This document shows positions 8,458 to 16,228 of a stretch of 37,062 nt of DNA, in pieces. Within the stretch, counting starts at the first letter, position 1. Every line of letters begins with the position of its first letter. Position numbers and translations under genes: made by a program. The stretch lies in contig NZ_QHJH01000063.1 in NCBI RefSeq assembly GCF_003947455.1, positions 1 through 37,062 of the forward strand, in the 5' to 3' direction. Source of the DNA: Streptomyces sp. WAC 04229 (GTDB taxonomy: Bacteria; Actinomycetota; Actinomycetes; Streptomycetales; Streptomycetaceae). The notes under the pieces are model-generated. The model saw only the letters and a list, made by a program, of their open reading frames with translations, was not told the origin of the DNA and did no database searches.

Positions 8458-9114
8458 TCACCGCAGGGCCTCCGCCACCTCCCGGGCCGCGTGCATCACG
8501 CGTTCGCCTACGCGTTCCGGGACCACCTCCGAGAGCATGACCACGCCCACGCTGCCCTCCACGCCCGTCACCCCGAGCAGCGGCGCGGCCGCCCCGCAGG
8601 CGCCGGCCTCCAGTTCGCCGTGGGTCAGGGTGTAGCCGGGGTCGTCCGCGGCGTCGCCGGGCTGGCGGGCGGAGAGGATGGCCTTGCCCGCGGCGCCGCG
8701 TTCCAGGGGGTGGCGGAAGCCCGCGCGGTAGGCGACGTGGTAGTCGGTCCAGGTGGGTTCGACGACGGCCACGGCCAGGGCCTCCGCTCCGTCCACCAGG
8801 GTCAGGTGGGCCGTGGCTCCTATGTCCTCGGCCAGCGAGCGCAGGGCCGGCATGGCGGCCTCGCGGACGAGGGGGTGCACCTGGCGGCCCAGGCCGAGTA
8901 CGCCGAGCCCGACCCGGGCGCGGCCGCCCAGGTCACGGCGTACCAGTGCGTGCTGTTCCAGCGTGGCGAGCAACCGGTAGACGACCGTCCGGTTCACGCC
9001 CAGCTTGTGGGACAGCTCGGTGACGGTCAGCCCGTGGTCCGTGTCGGCCAGCAGCTTGAGGACCCGCAGTCCCCGGTCGAGCGTCTGAGAGGTCTCCGCG
9101 GTCACGACGCCCAC
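8458..9114 (-). CDS. IclR-family transcriptional regulator
   Basis: 218 residues. The N-terminal winged helix-turn-helix spans about 8-62 (TLDRGLRVLKLLADTDHGLTVTEL split over the first helix, then GVNRTVVYRLLATLEQHALVRR). The C-terminal effector-binding domain shows the IclR signature ATAHLTLVDG, a GFRHPLERGAAGKAIL segment and a closing GVEGSVGVVML strand. It is a little shorter than the usual 250 residues, with a reduced loop after AILSARQPG. IclR proteins usually control neighbouring catabolic genes, but no obvious catabolic operon adjoins it. A 7-bp inverted repeat at 9153-9178 upstream could be its own operator. Confidence 0.93.
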   Translation of the reverse strand: MGVVTAETSQTLDRGLRVLKLLADTDHGLTVTELSHKLGVNRTVVYRLLATLEQHALVRRDLGGRARVGLGVLGLGRQVHPLVREAAMPALRSLAEDIGATAHLTLVDGAEALAVAVVEPTWTDYHVAYRAGFRHPLERGAAGKAILSARQPGDAADDPGYTLTHGELEAGACGAAAPLLGVTGVEGSVGVVMLSEVVPERVGERVMHAAREVAEALR

Positions 9115-9152
9115 TCCTTAGTGGTGAGGTCGGCGGCCCCATCGCGTCGGAT

Positions 9153-9178
9153 GCGTCACCGAGTCCCGTCAGTGACGC
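9153..9178. promoter_or_regulatory. Inverted repeat upstream of the iclR-type gene
   Basis: GCGTCAC (9153-9159) and GTGACGC (9172-9178) form perfect 7-bp arms around 12 nt, beginning 39 nt upstream of the IclR start codon. It could be an autoregulatory operator or a weak hairpin. A second imperfect hairpin, AGAGGCC/GGCCTCT, lies at 9184-9216 and may end the helicase transcript that arrives from 9402. Nothing else stands out in the 287-base gap. Confidence 0.35.
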
Positions 9179-9401
9179 GCTTCAGAGGCCGCCGATCGGC
9201 TGACGGTCCGGCCTCTAACCCGGGCCCCGTCGCTTCACGGCTGCGCTCCGCGGCGGCGCTGCCACGGGGCGTGTGCGTAGCGGGACAGTAACGACCAGGT
9301 CCGCTCAGCGGAAGGCTCCGTCCAGAATCCGGGCGGCAACCGTTATCCACTGCCGGTGTTTGTCCTGGTACGTACCGCACACGCCGCCGAGGGGGGCGGC
9401 G

Positions 9402-11198
9402 TCACTTCATGCGCGTCGCCCACTCCTGCACCTTGGCGATGCGCTGGCGCAGCTGTCCGCCGGTGGCCTCGGCGCTGGGCGGGCCGCCGCACACGCGGCG
9501 CAGTTCGGTGTGGATCACGCCGTGCGGCTTGCCGCTCTGGTGGACGTAGGCGCCGACCATCGTGTTGAGCTGTTTGCGCAGCTCCATCAGCTCCTTGTGG
9601 GAGACGACCGGGCGCCGCTCGGCGGGCAGTTCGAGCAGGTCGGCCTCGTCGTCGGGCTTCTTGCGGCTGTGCGCGATCTGGCGGGCCTGGCGCTTCTGGA
9701 GGAGGAGCTGGACCTGGTCGGGTTCGAGGAGCCCGGGGATGCCGAGGTAGTCCTGCTCCTCCTCGCTCCCGGGGTGGGCCTGCATGCCGAACTCGGCGCC
9801 GTTGTACATGACCCGGTCGAAGGTGGCCTCGGACTCCAGCGCCTCGAAGGAGAACTGCTCCTGCTCGCCGGTGTCCTCGTCCTGCTCCCGGTTCGCCTCC
9901 TCCATCTCCTTCTCGGACTCGGCGTACGGGTCCTCCTCGCCGTCCTTCTTGGGCTTGTCGAGGACGTGGTCGCGCTCGCGCTCCATTTCGTTCGCGAACG
10001 TGAGGAGGTCGGGCACGGTGGGGAGGAAGACGGAGGCGGTCTCGCCGCGGCGGCGGGATCGGACGAAGCGGCCCACCGCCTGGGCGAAGAAGAGGGGGGT
10101 CGAGATCGTGGTGGCGTAGACGCCCACCGCCAGGCGCGGCACGTCGACGCCCTCCGACACCATGCGGACGGCGACCATCCAGCGGGAGTTGTCCTGGCTG
10201 AAGGTGTCGATGTTCTTGGACGCGCCGACGTCGTCGGAGAGGACGACGGTGGCCTTGTCGCCGGTGATCTCGCGGATCAGCTTGGCGTAGGCGCGGGCGG
10301 CGTCCTGGTCGGCGGCGATGACGAGCGCGCCGGCGTCCGGGATGGCCTTGCGGACCTCGGTGAGCCGCTGGTCGGCGGCGCGGAGTACGGCGGGCATCCA
10401 CTCGCCGCGCGGGTCGAGCGCGGTGCGCCAGGCCTGGCTGACGGCGTCCTTGGTCATCGGCTCGCCGAGCCGCGCCGCGATCTCGTCGCCCGCCTTGGTG
10501 CGCCAGCGCATGTTGCCGCTGTAGCTCATGAAGATGACGGGGCGCACGACGCCGTCGGCGAGCGCGGAGCCGTACCCGTAGGTGTAGTCGGCGGCGGAGC
10601 GGCGGATGCCGTCGTTGCCCTCCTCGTACGTCACGAAGGGGATCGGGTTGGTGTCCGACCGGAAGGGCGTGCCGGTGAGCGCGAGGCGCCGGGTGGCCGG
10701 CTCGAACGCCTCCAGGCAGGCCTCGCCCCAGGACTTGGAGTCGCCGGCGTGGTGGATCTCGTCGAGGATGACGAGGGTCTTGCGCTGCTCGGAGCGGTTG
10801 CGGTGCAGCATCGGGCGGACGCCGACGCCCGCGTACGTGATGGCGATGCCGTGGTACTCGCGGCTGAGCGGACCGGCGCTGTACTCGGGGTCGAGCTTGA
10901 TGCCTATCCGGGCCGCGGCCTCCGCCCACTGCTTCTTCAGGTGCTCGGTCGGCGCGACCACGGTCACCTGCTGTACGACGTGGTGGTGCAGCAGCCAGGA
11001 CGCCAGCGTCAGCGCGAACGTGGTCTTTCCGGCGCCGGGGGTGGCGACCGCCAGGAAGTCCCGGGGCTGTTCCTGGAGGTACTTCTCCATCGCCCCCTCC
11101 TGCCAGGCCCGAAGCTTGCTGGCGGTGCCCCAGGGGGCACGGCCGGGGAAGGCCGGGGACAGGTGGTGCGAGGTGCTGGAGCTGGCGGTGGTAGTCAC
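9402..11198 (-). CDS. DEAD/DEAH-box superfamily 2 helicase
   Basis: 598 residues with the SF2 helicase motifs in order: Walker A ATPGAGKTT (52-60), Walker B/motif II DEIHH (146-150), motif III LTGTPFRSD (174-182), motif V MVSEGVDVPRLAVG and motif VI QAVGRFVRSRR at about 355-395. The C-terminal third is acidic and charged (EKEMEEANREQDEDTGEQEQ) and ends with a conserved helical tail. This layout matches the SSL2/type III restriction-like helicases kept in most Streptomyces, whose nucleic-acid substrate is not defined. The GTG start at 11198 follows GGAG. It is read in the same direction as the MFS gene, but 203 bases separate them, so an own promoter is likely. Confidence 0.9.
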   Translation of the reverse strand: MTTTASSSTSHHLSPAFPGRAPWGTASKLRAWQEGAMEKYLQEQPRDFLAVATPGAGKTTFALTLASWLLHHHVVQQVTVVAPTEHLKKQWAEAAARIGIKLDPEYSAGPLSREYHGIAITYAGVGVRPMLHRNRSEQRKTLVILDEIHHAGDSKSWGEACLEAFEPATRRLALTGTPFRSDTNPIPFVTYEEGNDGIRRSAADYTYGYGSALADGVVRPVIFMSYSGNMRWRTKAGDEIAARLGEPMTKDAVSQAWRTALDPRGEWMPAVLRAADQRLTEVRKAIPDAGALVIAADQDAARAYAKLIREITGDKATVVLSDDVGASKNIDTFSQDNSRWMVAVRMVSEGVDVPRLAVGVYATTISTPLFFAQAVGRFVRSRRRGETASVFLPTVPDLLTFANEMERERDHVLDKPKKDGEEDPYAESEKEMEEANREQDEDTGEQEQFSFEALESEATFDRVMYNGAEFGMQAHPGSEEEQDYLGIPGLLEPDQVQLLLQKRQARQIAHSRKKPDDEADLLELPAERRPVVSHKELMELRKQLNTMVGAYVHQSGKPHGVIHTELRRVCGGPPSAEATGGQLRQRIAKVQEWATRMK

Positions 11199-11373
11199 GG
11201 TCTCCGAAGGGGGTAGAACGGCTCGGCCACGTATGACAACCGGGCCACCCTACCGGCGCCCCGCGGTGATCGACGCGCGCACCCGGGCGGGTCACCCCCG
11301 GGTGGGACGGACGTCACAACCACCCCGGCGCACCCACCCGGCTCACCACTCGCCGCACCCGGCTCGCCGCGAC

Positions 11374-11395
11374 GGCCGGCCGCCCACCGCCGGCC
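11374..11395 (-). terminator. Putative terminator behind the MFS gene
   Basis: GGCCGGC and GCCGGCC pair around an 8-nt loop, starting 7 nt beyond the MFS stop codon. A second hairpin, CACCCGGG/CCCGGGTG at 11280-11304, lies further downstream. Neither has a U-tract, as is common in Streptomyces. Confidence 0.35.
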
Positions 11396-11401
11396 CGGGG
11401 C

Positions 11402-12871
11402 TCACCGCGCCCGCAGCCGCGTCGCCACCCACGCCCCCACCAGCGCCACGCCCGCCATCGGCAGGAACACCGCCGCGAAGGCCGCCGGATGGGAGCCGGT
11501 CGCCTGCGTGGCCGCGTGGCTGACCGTGCCGCCGCCTAGGGCCGCGAAGGCGGCTCCGCCGACCGACAGCAGGACGACGTTGGAGAGGCCGTCGGAGATC
11601 TGGAGGGCGGCGGAGTTGCTGCCGGCCTCCTCGGGGGCGGAGAGCTTGAGCAGGAGCACGCTGGTGGAGGAGATCACCAGGCCCATCCCGAAGCAGCCGA
11701 AGCCCCAGGCGACGGCCACCGTCCAGGCGGGTACGGCGTCGATCAGCACGCTGGGTGCCGTGGTGATGGCCGCGGCCACCAGGACCATGCCGAGGGCCAT
11801 GAGGCGCTCGCGGTGGGGTTCCAGGCGCGGACGGGACTGGAGCCAGGACCCCGCGGCCCAGGTCGCGCCGCCCGCCGCGAGGGACAGGCCGGCCAGCGTG
11901 GGGCTGAGGCCGCGCTGGGTGACCAGCATCAGCGGTACGAAGGACTCGGCGGCGATGAAGGACCCGGCGGCGATCCCGCGCAGCAGCACCACGGAGGGCA
12001 GCCCGCGCACCGCCCGGTAGGTGCCGCGCGGCAGCAGCCCGAGGACGGCCGGGACGAGCAGCGCGACGCCCACCGCGCCGGGCAGGAGCGAGACCCAGCG
12101 CAGGTCCTGGGCGGCGTACTGGAGCAGGCCCGCGCCCAGTGAGATGGCGAGGGCGAGGCGGATGCGGCGGCCGTCGAAGGAGGCGGGCGCGTTCCCGCCG
12201 CCGACGGCACCGGACGCGCGGGCGCGTATCTGCGGCAGCGCGAGCGCCAGCGGGAAGACGACCAGCACCGGGATGCCGACGAACACCCAGCGCCAGCCGA
12301 GGTGCTCGGTCACCGCGCCGGAGGCGAGCGGGCCGACGATCGACGGGACGACCCAGCCCGCCGCGAACGCCGCCATGATCGCGGGCCGCAGCCGCTCCGG
12401 GTAGGCCCGTCCGACGACGACGTACAGGGCGACGATCACCAGGCCGCCGCCGAGTCCCTGCACGGCCCGCCCGAGGATGAACAGCCACATCGTGCCGGCC
12501 GTCCCGGACAGCACGAGGCCCACCGCGAAGGCGGCGATGCCGGAGGTCAGGGGCGCCAGCGGGCCCCGCCGGTCCGACCACTGGCCGGAGAGCACCATCC
12601 CGAAGAGACTCGTCGTGAAGTACCCCGAGAACGCGAACGCGTACAGCGACACCCCGTCCAGCTCCCGCGCCGCCACCGGCATCGCCGTACCGACCGCCGT
12701 CGCCTCGAAGGCGATCAGCACGATGACGGAGACGATGCCGATGCTCAGTGCCCGGTAGGCGCGGCTCAGCACGGTCTCGTCGGGGGCGGAGGGAACGGCG
12801 GAAACGGCGGGGGCGCCGGCGGTCGCGGCGGGGACGGCGACGTCGGTGTCGCGGGGCTCAGGGACGGTCAT
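11402..12871 (-). CDS. MFS transporter, drug:proton antiporter type
   Basis: 489 residues from the ATG at 12871. The open frame extends upstream to 13012, but that stretch is polar and has no membrane or family features. After a 35-residue Ala/Pro/Val-rich lead come 12-14 hydrophobic segments. Motif A is GQWSDRRGP after the second helix, FILGRAVQGLGGG follows, and motif C-like GWVVPSIVGPLASG marks helix 5 of antiporters. This fits the EmrB/QacA-like exporters of the plasma membrane; the substrate cannot be read. A transport gene with no adjacent regulator or biosynthetic genes is common in Streptomyces. Confidence 0.88.
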   Translation of the reverse strand: MTVPEPRDTDVAVPAATAGAPAVSAVPSAPDETVLSRAYRALSIGIVSVIVLIAFEATAVGTAMPVAARELDGVSLYAFAFSGYFTTSLFGMVLSGQWSDRRGPLAPLTSGIAAFAVGLVLSGTAGTMWLFILGRAVQGLGGGLVIVALYVVVGRAYPERLRPAIMAAFAAGWVVPSIVGPLASGAVTEHLGWRWVFVGIPVLVVFPLALALPQIRARASGAVGGGNAPASFDGRRIRLALAISLGAGLLQYAAQDLRWVSLLPGAVGVALLVPAVLGLLPRGTYRAVRGLPSVVLLRGIAAGSFIAAESFVPLMLVTQRGLSPTLAGLSLAAGGATWAAGSWLQSRPRLEPHRERLMALGMVLVAAAITTAPSVLIDAVPAWTVAVAWGFGCFGMGLVISSTSVLLLKLSAPEEAGSNSAALQISDGLSNVVLLSVGGAAFAALGGGTVSHAATQATGSHPAAFAAVFLPMAGVALVGAWVATRLRAR

Positions 12872-13053
12872 GGTCGCCAGGGTAAGGGCCACAGTGCCGC
12901 TTGACCCCTGTCGGGAGGCGGTACCGATCCGGGACCTTGGTCGTACGACCCCGCCCCGTTCATGAACGCGGTATGGCAGTCGTGTTGCGGCCCCGCCGGA
13001 CTCCTTGAGCACCCGCGCCGGCCACCCTACGGTCGGTCACGAGTGAGGAACAC

Positions 13054-13128
13054 GGCCGTGTGCCCGAGTGGTTCAGGGGCTCGCCTGCAAAGCGAGTTAC
13101 GTGGGTTCGAATCCCGCCACGGCCTCCA
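13054..13128 (+). tRNA. tRNA-Cys (GCA)
   Basis: The cloverleaf is complete. The acceptor is GGCCGTG (13054-13060) with CACGGCC (13118-13124). The D arm is CCC/GGG around GAGTGGTTCAG. The anticodon stem is CTCGC/GCGAG with loop CTGCAAA (13085-13091) and anticodon GCA (13087-13089). The T arm is GTGGG-TTCGAAT-CCCGC. The discriminator is T (13125), the known identity base for tRNA-Cys, followed by an encoded CCA (13126-13128). The SUKH-4 gene on the other strand runs 32 nt into this gene. Confidence 0.97.
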
Positions 13129-13747
13129 CAGTTGCCGCGCGGTGCAGCAGCCACAGGCTGAAGACGAGGGTCGAGACGTCCGGTGTGAGCGGGCGTGGGT
13201 CCGCGTCGGCCGGGTGCCAGGTCGACACCGCGCCCGTCGCCCCGTCGACCACCACGTCGGCGCCGTCGGGGAGCCGGCCCAGCCGGACGAGGTGGGCGGG
13301 CGGTCCGTCCGGGGACTGAGTGCCGTAGTACTCGGCGAGGGTCGGCAGTGCCATCCCGTCGGTGTCCGCGGCGAGCGGGAAGGTGTCCTCCGGCAGGCCC
13401 GTCTCCCGCAGGAAGCGGCGGGTGGGCTCGTGGGTGAGGGCTGGGGGGAAGTCGACGTCCTCGAAGCGGGCCACCCGGCCCCGGCCGAACTCGCGGGTCA
13501 GCAGCCGGTAGGGCAGATCCAGGGCGAGGCCGGACGTGGTGCGCCGGCCCGCCGACAGGAGCAGACAGCCGATCAGCGCCGCCGACGTCCAGAACAGCGG
13601 CGTCTCGCGCCCCGGCGGCACCGGGCAGCGGGAGGGCTCCCGCGCCGAGGCCGTGGTGAGGCGGGCGAGGGTCAGCAGAGATGGCAGAGATGGCACGCAC
13701 GGTGGTGTCCGAGTCGTGTCCGTCGCATCCTTCGTGACCGCCTGCAT
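13097..13747 (-). CDS. SUKH-4 family immunity-type protein overlapping tRNA-Cys
   Basis: 216 residues from the ATG at 13747 (GGGGGAG just upstream); the frame stays open to 13864. The conserved part is the last 130 residues: RFLRETGLPEDTFPLA, LPTLAEYYG, HLVRLGRLPDGADVVVDGATG, STWHPADADPRPL, and TPDVSTLVFSLWLLHR. This is the SUKH-4 pattern (Gly-Leu-Pro turn, LG, DGxTG strand, PLTxDxS helix). SUKH-4 proteins occur as toxin immunity proteins and as stand-alone cytoplasmic proteins in Streptomyces. No toxin is adjacent. The last residues, VEAVAGFEPT, are the antisense reading of the tRNA 3' half, and the TAA stop lies in the tRNA variable loop (13097-13099). The gene has therefore no stop of its own before the tRNA. 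The N-terminal 70 residues are unlike the family, so the start is uncertain. Confidence 0.75.
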   Translation of the reverse strand: MQAVTKDATDTTRTPPCVPSLPSLLTLARLTTASAREPSRCPVPPGRETPLFWTSAALIGCLLLSAGRRTTSGLALDLPYRLLTREFGRGRVARFEDVDFPPALTHEPTRRFLRETGLPEDTFPLAADTDGMALPTLAEYYGTQSPDGPPAHLVRLGRLPDGADVVVDGATGAVSTWHPADADPRPLTPDVSTLVFSLWLLHRAATVEAVAGFEPT

Positions 13748-13909
13748 CGTCTCCCCCGGGTGTGCTCGAGCGCGGTGGGAGCGGCAGTCGTCCCCACCGC
13801 TTCGCAGCCTAGGGCCTGCCACTGACAACGCCCCGTCGCACGGGACCCGTGCGTCCCGATACATAGGACGCGTCCCGCGCCGCGCGCGTTGCCTCCCGGG
13901 CGGGGGACG

Positions 13910-16228
13910 TCAGTTCGCCGTGACCACCGCGGCCTGGGGACGGATCGGGAGCCGGTTCACCGGGCGGCCCGTGGCCGCGCGTACGGCGGAGGCGACGGCG
14001 GCCGGGGAGGCCACCACCGGCGCCGCGCTGACCGCCTTCGCGCCGAAGGGGGCGACCACGTCGCGCTCCTCGACGAGCTTCACGATCCGGATGTCCGGGG
14101 CGTCCAGCGCGGTCGGCAGGGCGTAGCCGGTCAGGTCGGGGTGCCGGATCAGGCCGCGCGGGGTGCGGAGGTTCTCGGTGAGCGCGATGCCGACGCCCTG
14201 CGTGACGCCCGCCTCGATCCGGGCGGTCAGCTGGGCCGGGTTGAGCACCCGGCCGACGTCCTGCGCCACGGCCAGCTCCACCACCCGCACCGAGCCGATC
14301 TCGATGTCGACGTCGACCACCGCGCGGATCGCGCAGAAGGCCATGCCGACGAATGCGTCGCCCTGGCCGGTCTCGTCCAGCGGCTCGGTCGGGTGCGGGC
14401 GGCACTGGGCGGTGGCCCACAGTTCCTTGCCGTCCAGCGCCTCGGCGACCGTGGTCGACAGCACGCCGTCGTACGAGGTGATCTTGCCGTCGGCGATCTG
14501 GAGCAGTTCGGTCGACATCCCGAACTGGTGCGCCAGGGGCTGGAGGAGCTGGGTGCGGACCATCTTGGCCGCCCGTTCCACCGCGCCGCCCGAGACCCAG
14601 GTGTGGCGGCCGCGGCAGCCCGCGCCGGCGGGGGGCTGGTCGGTGTCGACCGGCGCCACCTGCACGTCGTCGACGCCGAGGGTGTCCTGCACGATCTGCC
14701 GGGCGAGGGTGGTGAAGCCCTGGCCGGTCTCGACCGCCGCGCACAGCACCGTCGCCACGCCGTCCTGGACCTTCACGGTGGCGGTGGAGACCTCGTCCGC
14801 GCCCTCGGCGCCGAGCATGTGCACCATGCCGATGCCGTAGCCCACGCCCCGGCGCACAGCGCCCGGTTCGCCCGCGCCCTCGGGTCCGCCGGGCAGCAGC
14901 CACTCGTCCTCGGGCGTGTCCTTGGGCAGGGCGGGGAGGGGGAAGTCGCGTACGGCCTGCAGGAGTTCGGCGACGGGGGCGGGGCAGGTGACGGACTGGC
15001 CGGTGGGGAGCACGTCCCCGGTGGCCAGGACGTTGCGCAGCCGCACCTCGGCCGGGTCGAGGCCGAGCTTCTTGGCGATCTTGTCCATCTGCGCCTCGTA
15101 GGCGGCGCAGACCTGCATGGCGCCCTCGCCGCGCACGTGGCCGGAGGGCGGGTTGTTGGTGCGTACGGCCCAGCCCTCGATGAAGGCGTTCGGGACGACG
15201 TACGGCCCGCAGGCGAAGGCCACCGCGGCGGCCAGCGCGTCCGACGAGGTGTCGGCGTAGGCGCCCGCGTCGAGCAGGATCTGCGCCTCGACCTTCACGA
15301 CCCGGCCCTCGGCGTCGGCGTGGTGGCGGTAGCGCAGGAGGGTCGGGTGCCGGTGGGCGTGGCCGAGGAAGGACTCCTCGCGCGTGGCGGTGAGTTTCAC
15401 CGGGCAGCCGGTCTTCAGCGCGAGCAGGCCGAGGGGCAGTTGGAAGCCCTGGTCCTCGCGGTCGGCGGTGGCGCCGGGCACCCCGGTGACGACGATCTTC
15501 ACCTGTTCGGGCGTCAGGCCGTAGCACTCGGCGGCGGCGTCCCGGTCGCCGTGCGGGTCGGTGGAGGCCAGGTACAGCTCCACGCCGCCGTCCGGGCGCG
15601 GTACGGCCAGGCCCGCCTCGGCTCCTATCGGCGCCGGGTCCTGGCGGCCGATGCGGTAGAGGCCCTCGACGACGATCTCGCCGGCGGCGTCCGGGTCGCC
15701 GTGGCGCAGCGGGATGTGCCGGATCAGGTTGCCGTCGGGGTGCAGCGGCTCGGCCTCGAAGGCCTGCTCGGGGTCGACCACCGGGTCGAGCACCTCGTAC
15801 TCGACGATGACGGCGGCGGCGGCCATCCGCGCGGTGTCGGGGTGGTCGGCGGCGACGGCGGCGAGGGGTTCGCCGTGGTGGCGTACCACCTCGGAGGCGA
15901 AGACCGGGCGGTCGGCCCGGCCGCGTCCGTGCAGCACGGCGCCGGGCACGTCCTCGTGGGTGACGACCGCGCGGACGCCGGGCATCTCCCGCGCGTGGGT
16001 GGTGTCGATGGACACGATGCGCGCGTGCGGGTGCGGTGAGCGCAGTACGGCCGCCCACAGCAGGCCCTCGGCCCACAGGTCGGCGGCGTACGGGAAGGTG
16101 CCCTCCGTCTTGGCGCGGGCGTCGGCGGGCGGCAGGGACACGCCGAGGCCGTGCGGGATCGGCTCGGCGACGGGGGGCGCCGCCTCGGCGGGTCCTGCGG
16201 CCTCCGCAGTCGCGGTGTCGTTGCTCAC
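13910..16228 (-). CDS. Molybdenum hydroxylase large subunit (xanthine dehydrogenase family), divergent
   Basis: 772 residues, the length and domain order of the Mo-cofactor subunit of xanthine dehydrogenase/aldehyde oxidase enzymes: an N-terminal hammerhead domain (GTFPYAADLWAEGLLW, HPHARIVSIDT), then the cofactor domains with VETGQGFTTLARQIVQDTLG. The GTG start overlaps the stop of the Fe-S gene (GTGA). Odd: the GGGFGGK cofactor loop is replaced by PGATADREDQGFQLP before LALKTGCPVKLTATREES. RGFGxPQ is replaced by RGEGAMQ. The C-terminal GAKGVGEPP, which carries the catalytic glutamate, reads GAKAVSAAPV here. It is thus a divergent paralogue whose classical hydroxylase chemistry is doubtful, although both electron-transfer subunits keep their motifs. 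The substrate is unknown. Confidence 0.85.
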   Translation of the reverse strand: MSNDTATAEAAGPAEAAPPVAEPIPHGLGVSLPPADARAKTEGTFPYAADLWAEGLLWAAVLRSPHPHARIVSIDTTHAREMPGVRAVVTHEDVPGAVLHGRGRADRPVFASEVVRHHGEPLAAVAADHPDTARMAAAAVIVEYEVLDPVVDPEQAFEAEPLHPDGNLIRHIPLRHGDPDAAGEIVVEGLYRIGRQDPAPIGAEAGLAVPRPDGGVELYLASTDPHGDRDAAAECYGLTPEQVKIVVTGVPGATADREDQGFQLPLGLLALKTGCPVKLTATREESFLGHAHRHPTLLRYRHHADAEGRVVKVEAQILLDAGAYADTSSDALAAAVAFACGPYVVPNAFIEGWAVRTNNPPSGHVRGEGAMQVCAAYEAQMDKIAKKLGLDPAEVRLRNVLATGDVLPTGQSVTCPAPVAELLQAVRDFPLPALPKDTPEDEWLLPGGPEGAGEPGAVRRGVGYGIGMVHMLGAEGADEVSTATVKVQDGVATVLCAAVETGQGFTTLARQIVQDTLGVDDVQVAPVDTDQPPAGAGCRGRHTWVSGGAVERAAKMVRTQLLQPLAHQFGMSTELLQIADGKITSYDGVLSTTVAEALDGKELWATAQCRPHPTEPLDETGQGDAFVGMAFCAIRAVVDVDIEIGSVRVVELAVAQDVGRVLNPAQLTARIEAGVTQGVGIALTENLRTPRGLIRHPDLTGYALPTALDAPDIRIVKLVEERDVVAPFGAKAVSAAPVVASPAAVASAVRAATGRPVNRLPIRPQAAVVTAN

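Noticed and set aside
9273..11216. 647-codon plus-strand frame and 650-codon minus-strand frame over the helicase
   Set aside because: Typical GC-frame shadows: Leu/Gly/Val-only or Arg/Pro-only composition, while the 598-residue frame holds all helicase motifs.
13054..13128. Active integrative element at tRNA-Cys
   Set aside because: No integrase gene and no second copy of the tRNA 3' end were seen in the window.
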